Shown here: positions 7,402 to 13,939 of the stretch, piece by piece
Position numbering within the stretch: the stretch's first letter is position 1
Layout: each line of letters starts with the position of its first letter
Translations under genes and position numbers: made by a program
Notes under the pieces: generated by a model
The model's input: the letters and a program-made list of their open reading frames with translations, nothing else
Database searches by the model: none
Told to the model about the DNA's origin: nothing
NCBI GenBank assembly: GCA_027682925.1
Contig: JAQCYU010000035.1
Location: 1-18,478 of the forward strand
Reading direction: 5' to 3'
Origin: Coriobacteriaceae bacterium AF45-21
GTDB taxonomy: Bacteria > Actinomycetota > Coriobacteriia > Coriobacteriales > Coriobacteriaceae
Length of the DNA stretch: 18,478 nucleotides

Positions 7402-7446
7402 ATTTGATGTATTTTGACCACGGCTATCTACAAACCCCCTAGGCCA

Positions 7447-7474
7447 CTCATTGGGGACAGACTTAAATGACTAG
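7447..7474. repeat. GGGAC-core hairpin, copy B1
   Basis: The unit runs from CTCATTGGGGACAG to CTTAAATGACTAG, with TCATT pairing AATGA. It matches copy B2, 41 bp downstream, at 24 of 28 positions; the differences cluster in the three bases after GGGGAC. Confidence 0.65.
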
Positions 7475-7487
7475 TTGTTGGGGATCA

Positions 7488-7515
7488 GTCATTGGGGACG
7501 TTCTTAAATGACTAG
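7488..7515. repeat. GGGAC-core hairpin, copy B2
   Basis: AGTCATT (7487-7493) pairs with AATGACT (7507-7513) around a loop GGGGACGTTCTTA. It is a direct repeat of B1, and its loop matches that of copy A (4988-5018). Confidence 0.65.
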
Positions 7516-7530
7516 GTGTGGCTGCTTGGG

Positions 7531-8172
7531 CTAGGCTGTTAGATCGAGTTCGTAGAGGAAGCTTTCGCGCGGCATGGCGTGGCGGCGCTCTTCGCGGTTG
7601 GCGCGGTGCGTGGCCGTGCGCTTAAAGCCGTGCAACTCGTAGAACTTCCACGAGCAGTTGGAGTCGGTGTACAGGTGCGCCCTCGTCGCTCCAAGCGAGG
7701 ACAGGTGCGAGACTGCGGCATCGAGCAGAACCGTGCCAACGCCCAGGCCATGGACATCGCGATCCACGGCAAGCAGCGTGACCTCGTTGTCGTGCGGCAA
7801 CGGGCTGCTCTCGAGCAGACGGTTGTTGGTTCGGATGGTTGCGCGTACAAACGAGAGATACTCGGCGCAGGCATCGGGCTCCAGCTCACGCATCTGCGAT
7901 AGCAGCGCGCGTTCGGTATCCATCCAATGTTCCTTAACGGTGGCGCCGGAGCTCTGTCCCGCACGCGCGAGCGAAATGCCACGCGCCTGACCGTCAATCA
8001 CCGCAACCTGCGAAAACGTCGACGACGAAAGGCAGTAGGCAAGGTCGCACGCGGCTTCGAGGCGGTTGTACTCATCGTTATCCGAGTTGTTGTGCCAAAG
8101 CTGCTGCAAGATCAGCGCGATGGCGTCGAAATCTTCGGTATCAAACGGTCGGTAGAGAACCCGCGAGACCAT
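7531..8172 (-). CDS. GNAT family N-acetyltransferase
   Basis: The product is 213 aa and starts at ATG 8172 with AAAGAGG about 5 nt upstream. The acetyl-CoA binding motif A lies at about 130-160 (EVTLLAVDRDVHGLGVG, then TVLLDAA), with the pyrophosphate loop HGLGVG at 141-146; motif B-like FYELHGF is at 177-183. The N-terminal 100 residues, which set acceptor specificity in this superfamily, match nothing I can name. The product is cytoplasmic, and its substrate (amino group of a small molecule, antibiotic or protein) is unknown. The gene points away from purH and stands alone. Its downstream side runs into the GGGAC hairpins. Confidence 0.8.
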   Translation of the reverse strand: MVSRVLYRPFDTEDFDAIALILQQLWHNNSDNDEYNRLEAACDLAYCLSSSTFSQVAVIDGQARGISLARAGQSSGATVKEHWMDTERALLSQMRELEPDACAEYLSFVRATIRTNNRLLESSPLPHDNEVTLLAVDRDVHGLGVGTVLLDAAVSHLSSLGATRAHLYTDSNCSWKFYELHGFKRTATHRANREERRHAMPRESFLYELDLTA

Positions 8173-8355
8173 GGTGCCTCTTTCTATTGCGGATACATAT
8201 CGAGCACAGTTCTACCACGCCATTGGCATCTAATTATGGTGCCCCTGTGTTCCATCAACTCACCGTGCCCAGCGGCGCTCTTGCAACCCCCCGCTCGCAA
8301 ACTTTTTCTGCACAGCCGTGCGTTGCGGGATGCAACGTCGCGCTCGATGCGCTAC

Positions 8356-8375
8356 ATTGAATCAGTATTTTCAAT
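8356..8375. promoter_or_regulatory. Small dyad upstream of purH
   Basis: ATTGAA (8356-8361) and TTCAAT (8370-8375) form an inverted repeat with an 8-nt spacer, about 75 bp before purH. It could be an operator; there is no direct support. Confidence 0.25.
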
Positions 8376-8450
8376 GCCGCTGCGCGAGCGCTGCAGATCG
8401 ACGTATCACCGACTCACAGAGCACGGCGGCGTACCAGACAGGAGGACTGC

Positions 8451-10058
8451 ATGGGATCTGATGTGAAGATCGCACGCGCGTTGATCTCGGTTACCGATAA
8501 GACGGGTGTCGTCGATTTCGCACGGACGCTGGTTGATGACTTTGGCGTCGAGATCATCTCTACGGGCGGCACGGCTCGTGCCATCGAGGACGCGGGCGTT
8601 CCCGTAACCCCCATCGAGGAGTTCACGGGCTATCCCGAGATGATGGACGGCCGCGTTAAGACCCTGCACCCCAAGGTTCACGGCGCGCTGCTGGCCCGCC
8701 GCGATTCCGAGCAGCACATGCAGGAGGCCGCCCAGCACGGCATTAAGCTGATCGACCTGGTCGTCGTCAACCTGTACGAGTTCGAGAAGACCGTCGCCAA
8801 CCCCGAGGTCACCTTTGCGGATGCCATCGAGCACATCGACATCGGTGGCCCCTCCATGTTGCGCTCTGCCGCCAAGAACGCCGCGAGCGTTACCGTCATC
8901 TCCGACCCGGCCGACTATGATGCCGTCCTGGCCGAGATGCGCGAGACCGGTGGCTGCACCACGCTTTCCACCCGTCGTCGCCTGCAGGTGAAGGTCTACC
9001 AGACTACCGCCGCCTACGACACGGCTATCTCCCGTTGGCTTGCCGCCCAGGCAAGCGACGTGGCGGACACCTCTGCCAAGCTCGAGATCTCGTTGGAGAA
9101 GGTCGACGACCTGCGCTATGGTGAGAATCCTCAGCAGAAGGCTACGGTCTACCGCTTTGCCGAGGGCTGCGAGAACACCGCGAGCTCGCAGTTCCCGCTC
9201 GTGGGCTCCGAGCAGATTCAAGGCAAGCCGCTCAGCTACAACAACTATCTGGACGCCGATGCCGCTTGGAACCTGGTGCGCGAGTTCGACGAGCCGGCCT
9301 GCGTGATCCTCAAGCATCAGAACCCCTGCGGCTCCGCCGTTGCCGAGGACATCACGGCTGCTTACGACCGCGCCTTTGCCTGCGATCCCAAGAGCGCCTT
9401 CGGCGGCATCATCGCCTGCAACCGCGAGGTCCCCTTTGAGCTGGTTGAGCACTTTGCCGATCAGAACAAGCAGTTCGTCGAGGTTATCATCGCCCCGAGC
9501 TACACCGCCGAGGCGCTCGAGCGCATGGCCAAGCGCCCCAACCTGCGCGTGCTGGCTACCGGCGGCGTGGACCACGGCGCCAAGGTGGAGCTGCGCTCCA
9601 TCGACGGCGGCATGCTGGTGCAGGAGGTCGACCACGTGATCGAGGACCCCGCGACCTTTACGTTCCCCACCGACCGCAAGCCCACCGATGCCGAGATGGC
9701 CGAGCTCGAGTTTGCCTGGAAGGTCTGCAAGGGCGTCAAGTCCAACGCCATCCTGGTCTCCAAGGGCAAGGCCGGCATTGGCATGGGCCCCGGTCAGCCC
9801 AACCGCGTTGACTCTGCGCTGCTTGCCTGCGAGCGCGCCGAGGACTTCTGCGAGCGCGAGGGCGTGGAGAAGGGCGGCTTTGCCTGCGCAAGCGACGCGT
9901 TCTTCCCGTTCCGCGACAACGTCGACGTGCTTGCCGCACACGGCGTGACCTGCATCATCCAGCCCGGCGGCTCCAAGCGCGATGACGAGAGCATCCAGGC
10001 CTGCAACGAGCATGGTATTGCGATGGTCTTCACGGGCGCCCGCCACTTCCGCCATTAA
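8451..10058 (+). CDS. purH: Bifunctional AICAR transformylase / IMP cyclohydrolase
   Basis: PurH carries out the last two steps of IMP synthesis: formylation of AICAR by 10-formyltetrahydrofolate, then ring closure. The 535-aa product has the usual full length. The N-terminal IMP cyclohydrolase domain (about 1-200) shows ISVTDKTG (12-19), STGGTA (37-42), [12 protein letters not shown] (64-75) and the conserved [13 protein letters not shown] (131-143). The transformylase domain follows, with LRYGENP (221-227), the catalytic KH pair in KHQNPCG (288-294), [16 protein letters not shown] and the terminal FTGARHFRH. The usual His after RYGENP is Gln here (RYGENPQQ). GGAGGA at 8441 precedes ATG 8451 by about 5 nt. 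It stands alone, not in a pur operon. Confidence 0.97.
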   Translation: MGSDVKIARALISVTDKTGVVDFARTLVDDFGVEIISTGGTARAIEDAGVPVTPIEEFTGYPEMMDGRVKTLHPKVHGALLARRDSEQHMQEAAQHGIKLIDLVVVNLYEFEKTVANPEVTFADAIEHIDIGGPSMLRSAAKNAASVTVISDPADYDAVLAEMRETGGCTTLSTRRRLQVKVYQTTAAYDTAISRWLAAQASDVADTSAKLEISLEKVDDLRYGENPQQKATVYRFAEGCENTASSQFPLVGSEQIQGKPLSYNNYLDADAAWNLVREFDEPACVILKHQNPCGSAVAEDITAAYDRAFACDPKSAFGGIIACNREVPFELVEHFADQNKQFVEVIIAPSYTAEALERMAKRPNLRVLATGGVDHGAKVELRSIDGGMLVQEVDHVIEDPATFTFPTDRKPTDAEMAELEFAWKVCKGVKSNAILVSKGKAGIGMGPGQPNRVDSALLACERAEDFCEREGVEKGGFACASDAFFPFRDNVDVLAAHGVTCIIQPGGSKRDDESIQACNEHGIAMVFTGARHFRH

Positions 10059-10080
10059 GTAGGGAGGTGGCGCTGCGGCT

Positions 10081-10171
10081 TGCCCAGCCACCGCACCTTG
10101 CCGTTCATTCGTCGCTCGCGTACCCAAGTACGCGTCGCTCCTCTTTCACGGCAATCTGCGGCACCTGGGCA
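10081..10171. repeat. Nested 91-nt inverted repeat downstream of purH
   Basis: Four pairs of arms nest around one centre: TGCCCAG/CTGGGCA (10081-10087, 10165-10171), CCGCA/TGCGG (10091-10095, 10157-10161), TTGCCGT/ACGGCAA (10098-10104, 10148-10154) and CGCGTAC/GTACGCG (10117-10123, 10128-10134), with a 4-nt loop CCAA. It starts 22 nt after the purH stop and has no T-run, so it looks more like a REP-type palindrome than a terminator. Confidence 0.65.
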
Positions 10172-10257
10172 ACCCTCGCCGACCTGTTAGGTTGACTGGG
10201 GAGGATGGGATGTTATCTCGTCCCTTGGACTGGCCTCGCTTCTAAAATAATCTCTGC

Positions 10258-10293
10258 AAAAGACGGCCGCTCCGTTTGGAGGGCCGTCTTTTT
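10258..10293 (+). terminator. Intrinsic terminator between purH and the next gene
   Basis: AAAAGACGGCC (10258-10268) pairs with GGCCGTCTTTT (10282-10292), with an inner CTCC/GGAG extension and a trailing T-run. It ends transcripts coming from purH. Confidence 0.85.
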
Positions 10294-10295
10294 GG

Positions 10296-10301
10296 TATAA
10301 G
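10296..10301 (+). promoter_or_regulatory. Possible -10 box just after the terminator
   Basis: TATAAG lies 26 nt before the GAAAGG ribosome binding site of the next gene. A -35 would fall inside the terminator stem (TTTGGA, 10275-10280, 15-nt spacer), so the two signals would overlap. Confidence 0.4.
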
Positions 10302-10333
10302 AGGACGGAATGACTAACACGAAAGGTATGACC

Positions 10334-11041
10334 ATGCCCCAGATTGATGATGCCGAGCTGTTTGGCAATGCCGAGGATCAGCGTGCGTACGAGGACTTTT
10401 GCGCCAATCAGGAGGCGGTCGAGAAGTTTACGCTCGACAAGCCCGCGCTTATCTGCCGTTGGCGCATGTCCAACAAAAAGGTGCCCATGCTCAACCGCCA
10501 CATCCGTGCGCTATCCGAGCGCCTGGTGCAGGGCGAGCCGCTTACCCATAACATGCTCAGCTGGGCCAAGCAGCACGTTGAGTGGTCGCTTGCCGAAGGC
10601 GACTACACCGCACGCGACGGCGTGCTCATGCTGGTGATCGACATCAACGGCAACGCCGCCATGACGGTGGGGGAGTACGAGCCGCTCGCCGATACGTCGG
10701 CCAAGGCGCTGCGTGCCCGCTCTGCCGAGGCCCGCTCCGAGGCTGACGAAACTGGTGTGGCGCCCGAGCTGCTCGCCGCCGTCAACAACGGCGAGCTCGC
10801 CTTTGTGGCGCCGGCGGACGAGTTCCTGTGCGGCACGGCGACGCTCATCGAGCAGCTGGCCCAGACCAAGGGCATCTCGGTCACGCGCGTAGACATTCCC
10901 GCGCAGCTCAAGGGCGCTTTGTTTCTGGTGAGCGACGAGCACGGCGTGGTTCCCGCTGCCGATGCCGACGCCGCCGAGTCCGATGCAGCGACGGTCGCCT
11001 TTTTTGCCGACGGCTACGAAAAGCTCCGCGCCCGCCGCTAA
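10334..11041 (+). CDS. Conserved-looking protein of unknown function
   Basis: The product is 235 aa from ATG 10334, chosen because GAAAGG (10321-10326) lies 7 nt upstream; in-frame ATGs at 10310 and 10328 are alternatives with poorer spacing. It has no signal peptide or membrane segment and is acidic and Ala-rich. The N-terminal third (DDAELFGNAEDQRAYEDF) is helical in character. The middle includes a strand-like LMLVIDINGNAAMTVGEYEPL, and the C-terminal half has a segment FLCGTATLIEQLAQTKGISV that faintly resembles the FLTGTA motif of class IV aminotransferases, but the rest of that fold (including its PLP lysine context) is not visible, so I do not assign it. Its stop codon lies inside a dyad that also carries the promoter of the two-component genes. 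Confidence 0.6.
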   Translation: MPQIDDAELFGNAEDQRAYEDFCANQEAVEKFTLDKPALICRWRMSNKKVPMLNRHIRALSERLVQGEPLTHNMLSWAKQHVEWSLAEGDYTARDGVLMLVIDINGNAAMTVGEYEPLADTSAKALRARSAEARSEADETGVAPELLAAVNNGELAFVAPADEFLCGTATLIEQLAQTKGISVTRVDIPAQLKGALFLVSDEHGVVPAADADAAESDAATVAFFADGYEKLRARR

Positions 11042-11084
11042 ATGATTTTTCTGGGACGGGGATTTTATAATCATTTGATCCCCG
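11040..11084 (+). promoter_or_regulatory. Promoter with perfect -10 inside two interleaved dyads
   Basis: TATAAT (11066-11071) is a consensus -10; a -35 at 17-bp spacing would be TGATTT (11043-11048), which is weak. The dyad AAATGATT (11040-11047) / AATCATTT (11069-11076) covers both boxes. A second dyad, CGGGGAT (11057-11063) / ATCCCCG (11078-11084), interleaves with it. The expected start near 11078 would give the response regulator gene a leader of about 140 nt. Confidence 0.5.
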
Positions 11085-11217
11085 CACCCGTTGCGAGCGA
11101 GGGCGAGTCGGACCTTTCGTTCGCGAACAGTTCTGTCACCTTGTTGCCGCGCGAGGCGCGTGCCGGCGACTTCGCGGCGATAATGGCTGTAAGGCAACTA
11201 AGAGGGGAACGGAATCC

Positions 11218-11889
11218 ATGGCGCTGATCTATATCGTTGAGGACGACGAGCCCATTCGTCGCGAGCTTGCCGACATCCTTGCCCGTGCCGGTTTTGAGGT
11301 CGAGGCCTGCGAATCGTTTGAGCACGTCTCGCGCGATATTCTCGCTGCCGCGCCCGACCTGGTGCTGCTCGACCTCACGCTTCCTGTCAAAGACGGCCAG
11401 CACATCTGTCATGAGGTCCGTCGCGAATCCGAGGTCCCCATCATCGTTCTCACGTCGCGCACGACCGAGATCGACGAGGTCATGGCTATGACGCTCGGCG
11501 CGGACGACTTTGTTCCCAAGCCCTACAGCGCGCGCGTGCTCGTGGCGCGCATCAACGCACTGCTGCGTCGCACCGCGGCGGCGGGCGAGCGCGGCACGCT
11601 CGTCCACAAGGGGCTGGAGCTCGATCTCGCTCGCTCCATGGTCACCAATACGCAAACCGGTACCAGCACCGAGCTCACCAAAAACGAACTGCGTATCCTC
11701 TCGCTGCTTCTGAGCCGCGCGGGCAAGATCGTTTCGCGCTCGGCCATCATGCAGGACCTGTGGGACTCCGACGCCTTCGTGGACGACAACACGCTCACCG
11801 TCAACATCAACCGCCTGCGTACTACGCTCGAAAAAATCGGCATCAAGGGGTATTTGACAACGCACCGCGGCCAAGGCTATTCGGTCTAG
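11218..11889 (+). CDS. OmpR/PhoB family response regulator
   Basis: The product is 223 aa, the normal size for the family. The receiver domain (1-115) has the acidic pocket E8-D9-D10, the phospho-acceptor D52 in LLDLTLP, T79 in VLTS, and the KP pair at 101-102. A winged-helix DNA-binding domain fills about 128-223 (ELTKNELRILSLLL, then VDDNTLTVNINRLRTTLE and the wing THRGQGYSV). GAGGGG precedes ATG 11218. The histidine kinase gene starts 9 nt after the stop, so the two form one operon. Kinase type points to the BceR/GraR subgroup, which controls responses to cell-envelope antibiotics and peptides, but no transporter gene that such regulators normally act on is adjacent. Confidence 0.93.
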   Translation: MALIYIVEDDEPIRRELADILARAGFEVEACESFEHVSRDILAAAPDLVLLDLTLPVKDGQHICHEVRRESEVPIIVLTSRTTEIDEVMAMTLGADDFVPKPYSARVLVARINALLRRTAAAGERGTLVHKGLELDLARSMVTNTQTGTSTELTKNELRILSLLLSRAGKIVSRSAIMQDLWDSDAFVDDNTLTVNINRLRTTLEKIGIKGYLTTHRGQGYSV

Positions 11890-11898
11890 GGGTCGGCT

Positions 11899-12942
11899 AT
11901 GTCGTTTGGCAAATTCTTTAAAGATGCGCTGCTTCCCGTCGCCGTGTGGGCGTGCGGCGTGCTGCTGAGCTGCTTTGTGCTGACGGTCGCCGGTGCTTCG
12001 ACATCTATTGTGGTCGTGGCGGTCGGCGTGTCCTTTATCTTTGGTATGCTCGGCATCGTGATCGAGTACGCGCGCCGTCGTCGTTTTCTGCGCCAGCTGG
12101 AGCGTGCGGCAGAGGAGCTGGAGAGCCCCGTATGGGTGCAGGAGATGGTGCAATGCCCGACCTATGCCGAGGGCGAGCTCGAGTACGAGGTCTTGCGCCG
12201 GGTGGGCAAAGCTGCCTGCGACGAGGTTGCCGAAGGCCGGCGTCAGACCGATGACTATCGCGACTATATCGAGAGCTGGGTCCATGAGGCCAAGCTGCCC
12301 CTGGCGGCGGCCCATCTAATTTTGGAAAACCTGGACGGCAGCGAAGACGACCTGTCGCGTGTGGATGACCTGGGCCGTGAGCTGGCTCGCGTGGAACGCT
12401 ATATCGACCAAGCGCTGTACTATGCGCGCTCGGAAGTCGTGGAACGCGACTACCTGATTCGCCGCTGGGATCTCAAGACCTTGGTGACGGGTGCGATTAA
12501 GGCCAACGCGCGCGAGCTCATTGCGGCGCACGTGGCTCCGGTGTGTGAGAACCTCGACTTCGAGGTCTTTACCGACGAGAAGTGGCTCGAGTTTATCCTG
12601 GGCCAGCTCATTCAGAACAGCATTAAATATGCGCGCGAGGACGGCGCGAAGATCGTGTTTTCGGGCGCGTTGTTGGACGAGGGCCTGGCGAGCGAGCGCA
12701 TTGAGCTTACCGTTGCCGATAACGGCTGCGGCGTGTGCACGGCAGACCTGCCACGCGTGTTCGAGAAGGGCTTTACCGGCGACAACGGCCGCACCACCAA
12801 GCACGCAACGGGCATCGGCCTCTACCTGGTGGCGCGCCTGTGCTCCAAGATGGGCATCGACGTTACCGCAGCCTCCGACCCCGGCGAAGGCTTTGTCGTA
12901 ACGTTTGCCTTCTCGACGAACAAGTTCCAATACTTTGAGTAG
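11899..12942 (+). CDS. Intramembrane-sensing (BceS/GraS-like) sensor histidine kinase
   Basis: The product is 347 aa. Two membrane helices (about 11-30 and 36-57) are joined by only a few residues, so there is no extracellular sensor domain, which is typical of BceS-type kinases. The H box is WVHEAKLPL with H129 (family form WVHEIKTP). The ATPase domain has the N box QLIQNSIKYA (237-246), the DNGCGV G1 box, an F box (VFEKGFTG) and GIGLYL. It should autophosphorylate and pass phosphate to D52 of the regulator encoded just upstream. BceS kinases normally sense through a partner BceAB ABC transporter; none is found on either side here. The C-terminus (STNKFQYFE) is short and clean. Confidence 0.92.
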   Translation: MSFGKFFKDALLPVAVWACGVLLSCFVLTVAGASTSIVVVAVGVSFIFGMLGIVIEYARRRRFLRQLERAAEELESPVWVQEMVQCPTYAEGELEYEVLRRVGKAACDEVAEGRRQTDDYRDYIESWVHEAKLPLAAAHLILENLDGSEDDLSRVDDLGRELARVERYIDQALYYARSEVVERDYLIRRWDLKTLVTGAIKANARELIAAHVAPVCENLDFEVFTDEKWLEFILGQLIQNSIKYAREDGAKIVFSGALLDEGLASERIELTVADNGCGVCTADLPRVFEKGFTGDNGRTTKHATGIGLYLVARLCSKMGIDVTAASDPGEGFVVTFAFSTNKFQYFE

Positions 12943-12966
12943 TCGGGCCGTCTTGCGGTGCGGATG

Positions 12967-12992
12967 GCTATGTTCCCGAACATGAACTTAGC
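12967..12992. promoter_or_regulatory. 26-bp dyad, copy 1 (operator-like)
   Basis: GCTAtGTTC and GAACtTAGC flank an 8-nt centre, giving a symmetric site. Copy 2 follows 13 nt later. Two large, near-identical palindromes at fixed spacing look like binding sites for a dimeric regulator, but no start codon lies immediately downstream on either strand. Confidence 0.5.
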
Positions 12993-13005
12993 TGAGGCAA
13001 CTGGC

Positions 13006-13031
13006 GCTATGTTCCCGAACGTGAACATAAC
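13006..13031. promoter_or_regulatory. 26-bp dyad, copy 2 (operator-like)
   Basis: GCTATGTTC and GAACATAaC flank an 8-nt centre differing from copy 1 by one base (CCGAACGT versus CCGAACAT). The centres of the two copies are 39 bp apart. Confidence 0.5.
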
Positions 13032-13073
13032 TATGAGGCTCAAATGAATCTCCCATAACAAAAAACGTGCCAT

Positions 13074-13103
13074 AAAAAACGTGCCGCCCCGATCGGGCGG
13101 CAC
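13074..13103 (-). terminator. Terminator of the universal stress protein gene
   Basis: GTGCCGCCC (13081-13089) pairs with GGGCGGCAC (13095-13103). Read on the minus strand it is followed within two bases by TTTTTT (13079-13074), a standard intrinsic terminator. Confidence 0.8.
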
Positions 13104-13146
13104 GCCATCTTTCTTATCAGCCAACACGCTGAAGTAAGGCTGCGAA

Positions 13147-13240
13147 GGCCGCGGGGCCGGGAGGGGTTTCCTAAGGGCACATCCCGCAGCCGCAACGCGG
13201 CGAGGACGTGCCCTTAGGAAACCCCGTAGGCCCCGCGGCC
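13147..13240. repeat. 94-nt near-perfect palindrome with a 30-bp stem
   Basis: GGCCGCGGGGCC (13147-13158) pairs with 13229-13240, and GGGGTTTCCTAAGGGCAC (13163-13180) pairs with 13208-13225, separated by a small internal loop (GGGA/GTA). The apex holds a further GCCGC-AAC-GCGGC hairpin. It begins 13 nt after the universal stress protein stop codon. Confidence 0.85.
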
Positions 13241-13253
13241 GGTGGGAGCAACG

Positions 13254-13691
13254 CTACTTCACGACCAGAATGTCGCAATCGGTATTGCGCAGCAGGAACG
13301 TCGAAATCGAGCCCAGGAGCGCATACTTGATCGAGGACAGGCCGCGTGCGCCGCAGAGCACCAGGTCGGGCTTAACCACGTCGAGCATCTCGTCCTTGAG
13401 CGTCTCGCGAATGCGGCCGGCGCGAATCATGACCTCGACCTCGGGAATGTCGGGATTGGCCTTGGCCTCCTCGAGCTGCTTGGCGATGGAGTTCTTAAAT
13501 GCCTCCTCTAGGCCGTTGACCAGATCGACCGGATAGGAACCGGCGCTCTCGAGCGCCGTGGAATCGATAACGTGGCCGATGATTAGCTTGGCGCCGTTGT
13601 TCGCGGCGACCTTGATGGCGCGTGCGAGCACAAAATCCTGCTGTTCAGTACCGTCGAGTGAAACAAATACCTTGGTGTAGCCCTCGTTCAT
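13254..13691 (-). CDS. Universal stress protein (UspA family)
   Basis: The product is 145 aa, one Usp domain. The nucleotide-binding pattern G-x2-G-x9-G-S is exact: G114, G117, G127, S128. The N-terminal strand VFVSLDGTEQ carries the conserved Asp (D13), so this is the ATP-binding type. AAGGAGG lies 5 nt before ATG 13691. Such cytoplasmic proteins rise in stress or growth arrest, but a specific task cannot be read from sequence. The gene is divergent from uppP; its transcript would run through the large palindrome and end at 13074-13103. Confidence 0.92.
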   Translation of the reverse strand: MNEGYTKVFVSLDGTEQQDFVLARAIKVAANNGAKLIIGHVIDSTALESAGSYPVDLVNGLEEAFKNSIAKQLEEAKANPDIPEVEVMIRAGRIRETLKDEMLDVVKPDLVLCGARGLSSIKYALLGSISTFLLRNTDCDILVVK

Positions 13692-13786
13692 GGTTTCCTC
13701 CTTGGTCTATCGCACGGGCGCGGGGCTCGTGCATCGGGCGGGCGCGGGCGCGTTGGCCGCCGGACACTTTATCTTGTTGCAGTTAT

Positions 13787-13802
13787 ACCCAAGGATTTGG
13801 GT
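13787..13802. other. Short dyad between the universal stress protein gene and uppP
   Basis: ACCCAA (13787-13792) and TTGGGT (13797-13802) flank GGAT. It may be an operator or part of an RNA leader in this 248-bp divergent region. TATAAC on the minus strand and GATAAT (13874-13879) on the plus strand are candidate -10 boxes without clear -35 partners. Confidence 0.3.
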
Positions 13803-13939
13803 TTGACCGCTCGCAATTCTGTGAACGGGCGAGTTTTTTGGTAAGGGTAGGCGCAGGCGCGCCGCCAACGGTTGATAATGGGACATCGCCCGCACCGTCC
13901 GCAGAACAATATCGGCGGGTGTCTAACGAGGGGGTCCCT

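Larger units (their letters stand above)
7190..7425. repeat. Inverted-repeat-bounded element with two convergent mini-ORFs
   Basis: The arms CAAATATGAGTACTGTT (7207-7223) and its exact reverse complement (7390-7406) face each other. Similarity extends outward for about 16 nt (GTGGaCAAAAaA versus GTGGtCAAAAtA), so each unit is about 33 nt. Between the arms is a long bidirectional terminator hairpin. Each arm contains ATGAGTACTGTT in an orientation that opens a short reading frame pointing inward. No target-site duplication or transposase is seen. Confidence 0.65.
7079..7530. other. 452-bp intergenic region: terminator, inverted-repeat element with mini-ORFs, GGGAC hairpins
   Basis: The stretch has three parts: the terminator of the DUF2207 gene (7092-7140), a roughly 235-bp element bounded by inverted repeats (about 7190-7425), and two direct copies of a GGGAC-core hairpin (7447-7474 and 7488-7515) just downstream of the acetyltransferase stop. 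No normal-sized gene is present. Confidence 0.75.
12943..13253. other. 311-bp intergenic region: tandem dyads, terminator, large palindrome
   Basis: Between the convergent kinase and universal stress protein genes I see two tandem 26-bp dyads (12967-13031), a repeated AAAAAACGTGCC (13059-13070 and 13074-13085), a terminator for the minus-strand gene (13074-13103) and a 94-nt near-perfect palindrome (13147-13240). No gene is apparent. Confidence 0.75.

Noticed and set aside
7447..7515. CRISPR array
   Set aside because: There are only two units, each internally palindromic, with no third repeat, no consistent spacer and no cas gene.
8406..10127. 573-codon minus-strand open frame opposite purH
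   Set aside because: purH is unmistakable on the plus strand. The long antisense frame is a codon-bias effect.
10334..11041. Class IV aminotransferase (branched-chain or aminodeoxychorismate lyase type)
   Set aside because: Only a short FLCGTA segment is reminiscent; the rest of the fold and PLP-lysine context are not visible.
11040..11084. RNA pseudoknot or riboswitch from the interleaved dyads
   Set aside because: The loop that would have to span the first stem is only 1 nt, which is sterically implausible; alternative pairing or DNA operators fit better.
11071..12315. 414-codon minus-strand open frame across the two-component genes
   Set aside because: It spans two well-identified genes and an intergenic promoter, and has no recognisable motifs.
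13622..13939. Upstream extension of the uppP reading frame
   Set aside because: The frame is open, but it overlaps the start of the divergent stress-protein gene, reads as Arg/Pro-rich non-coding sequence, and the family N-terminus begins at the TTG with a good ribosome binding site.
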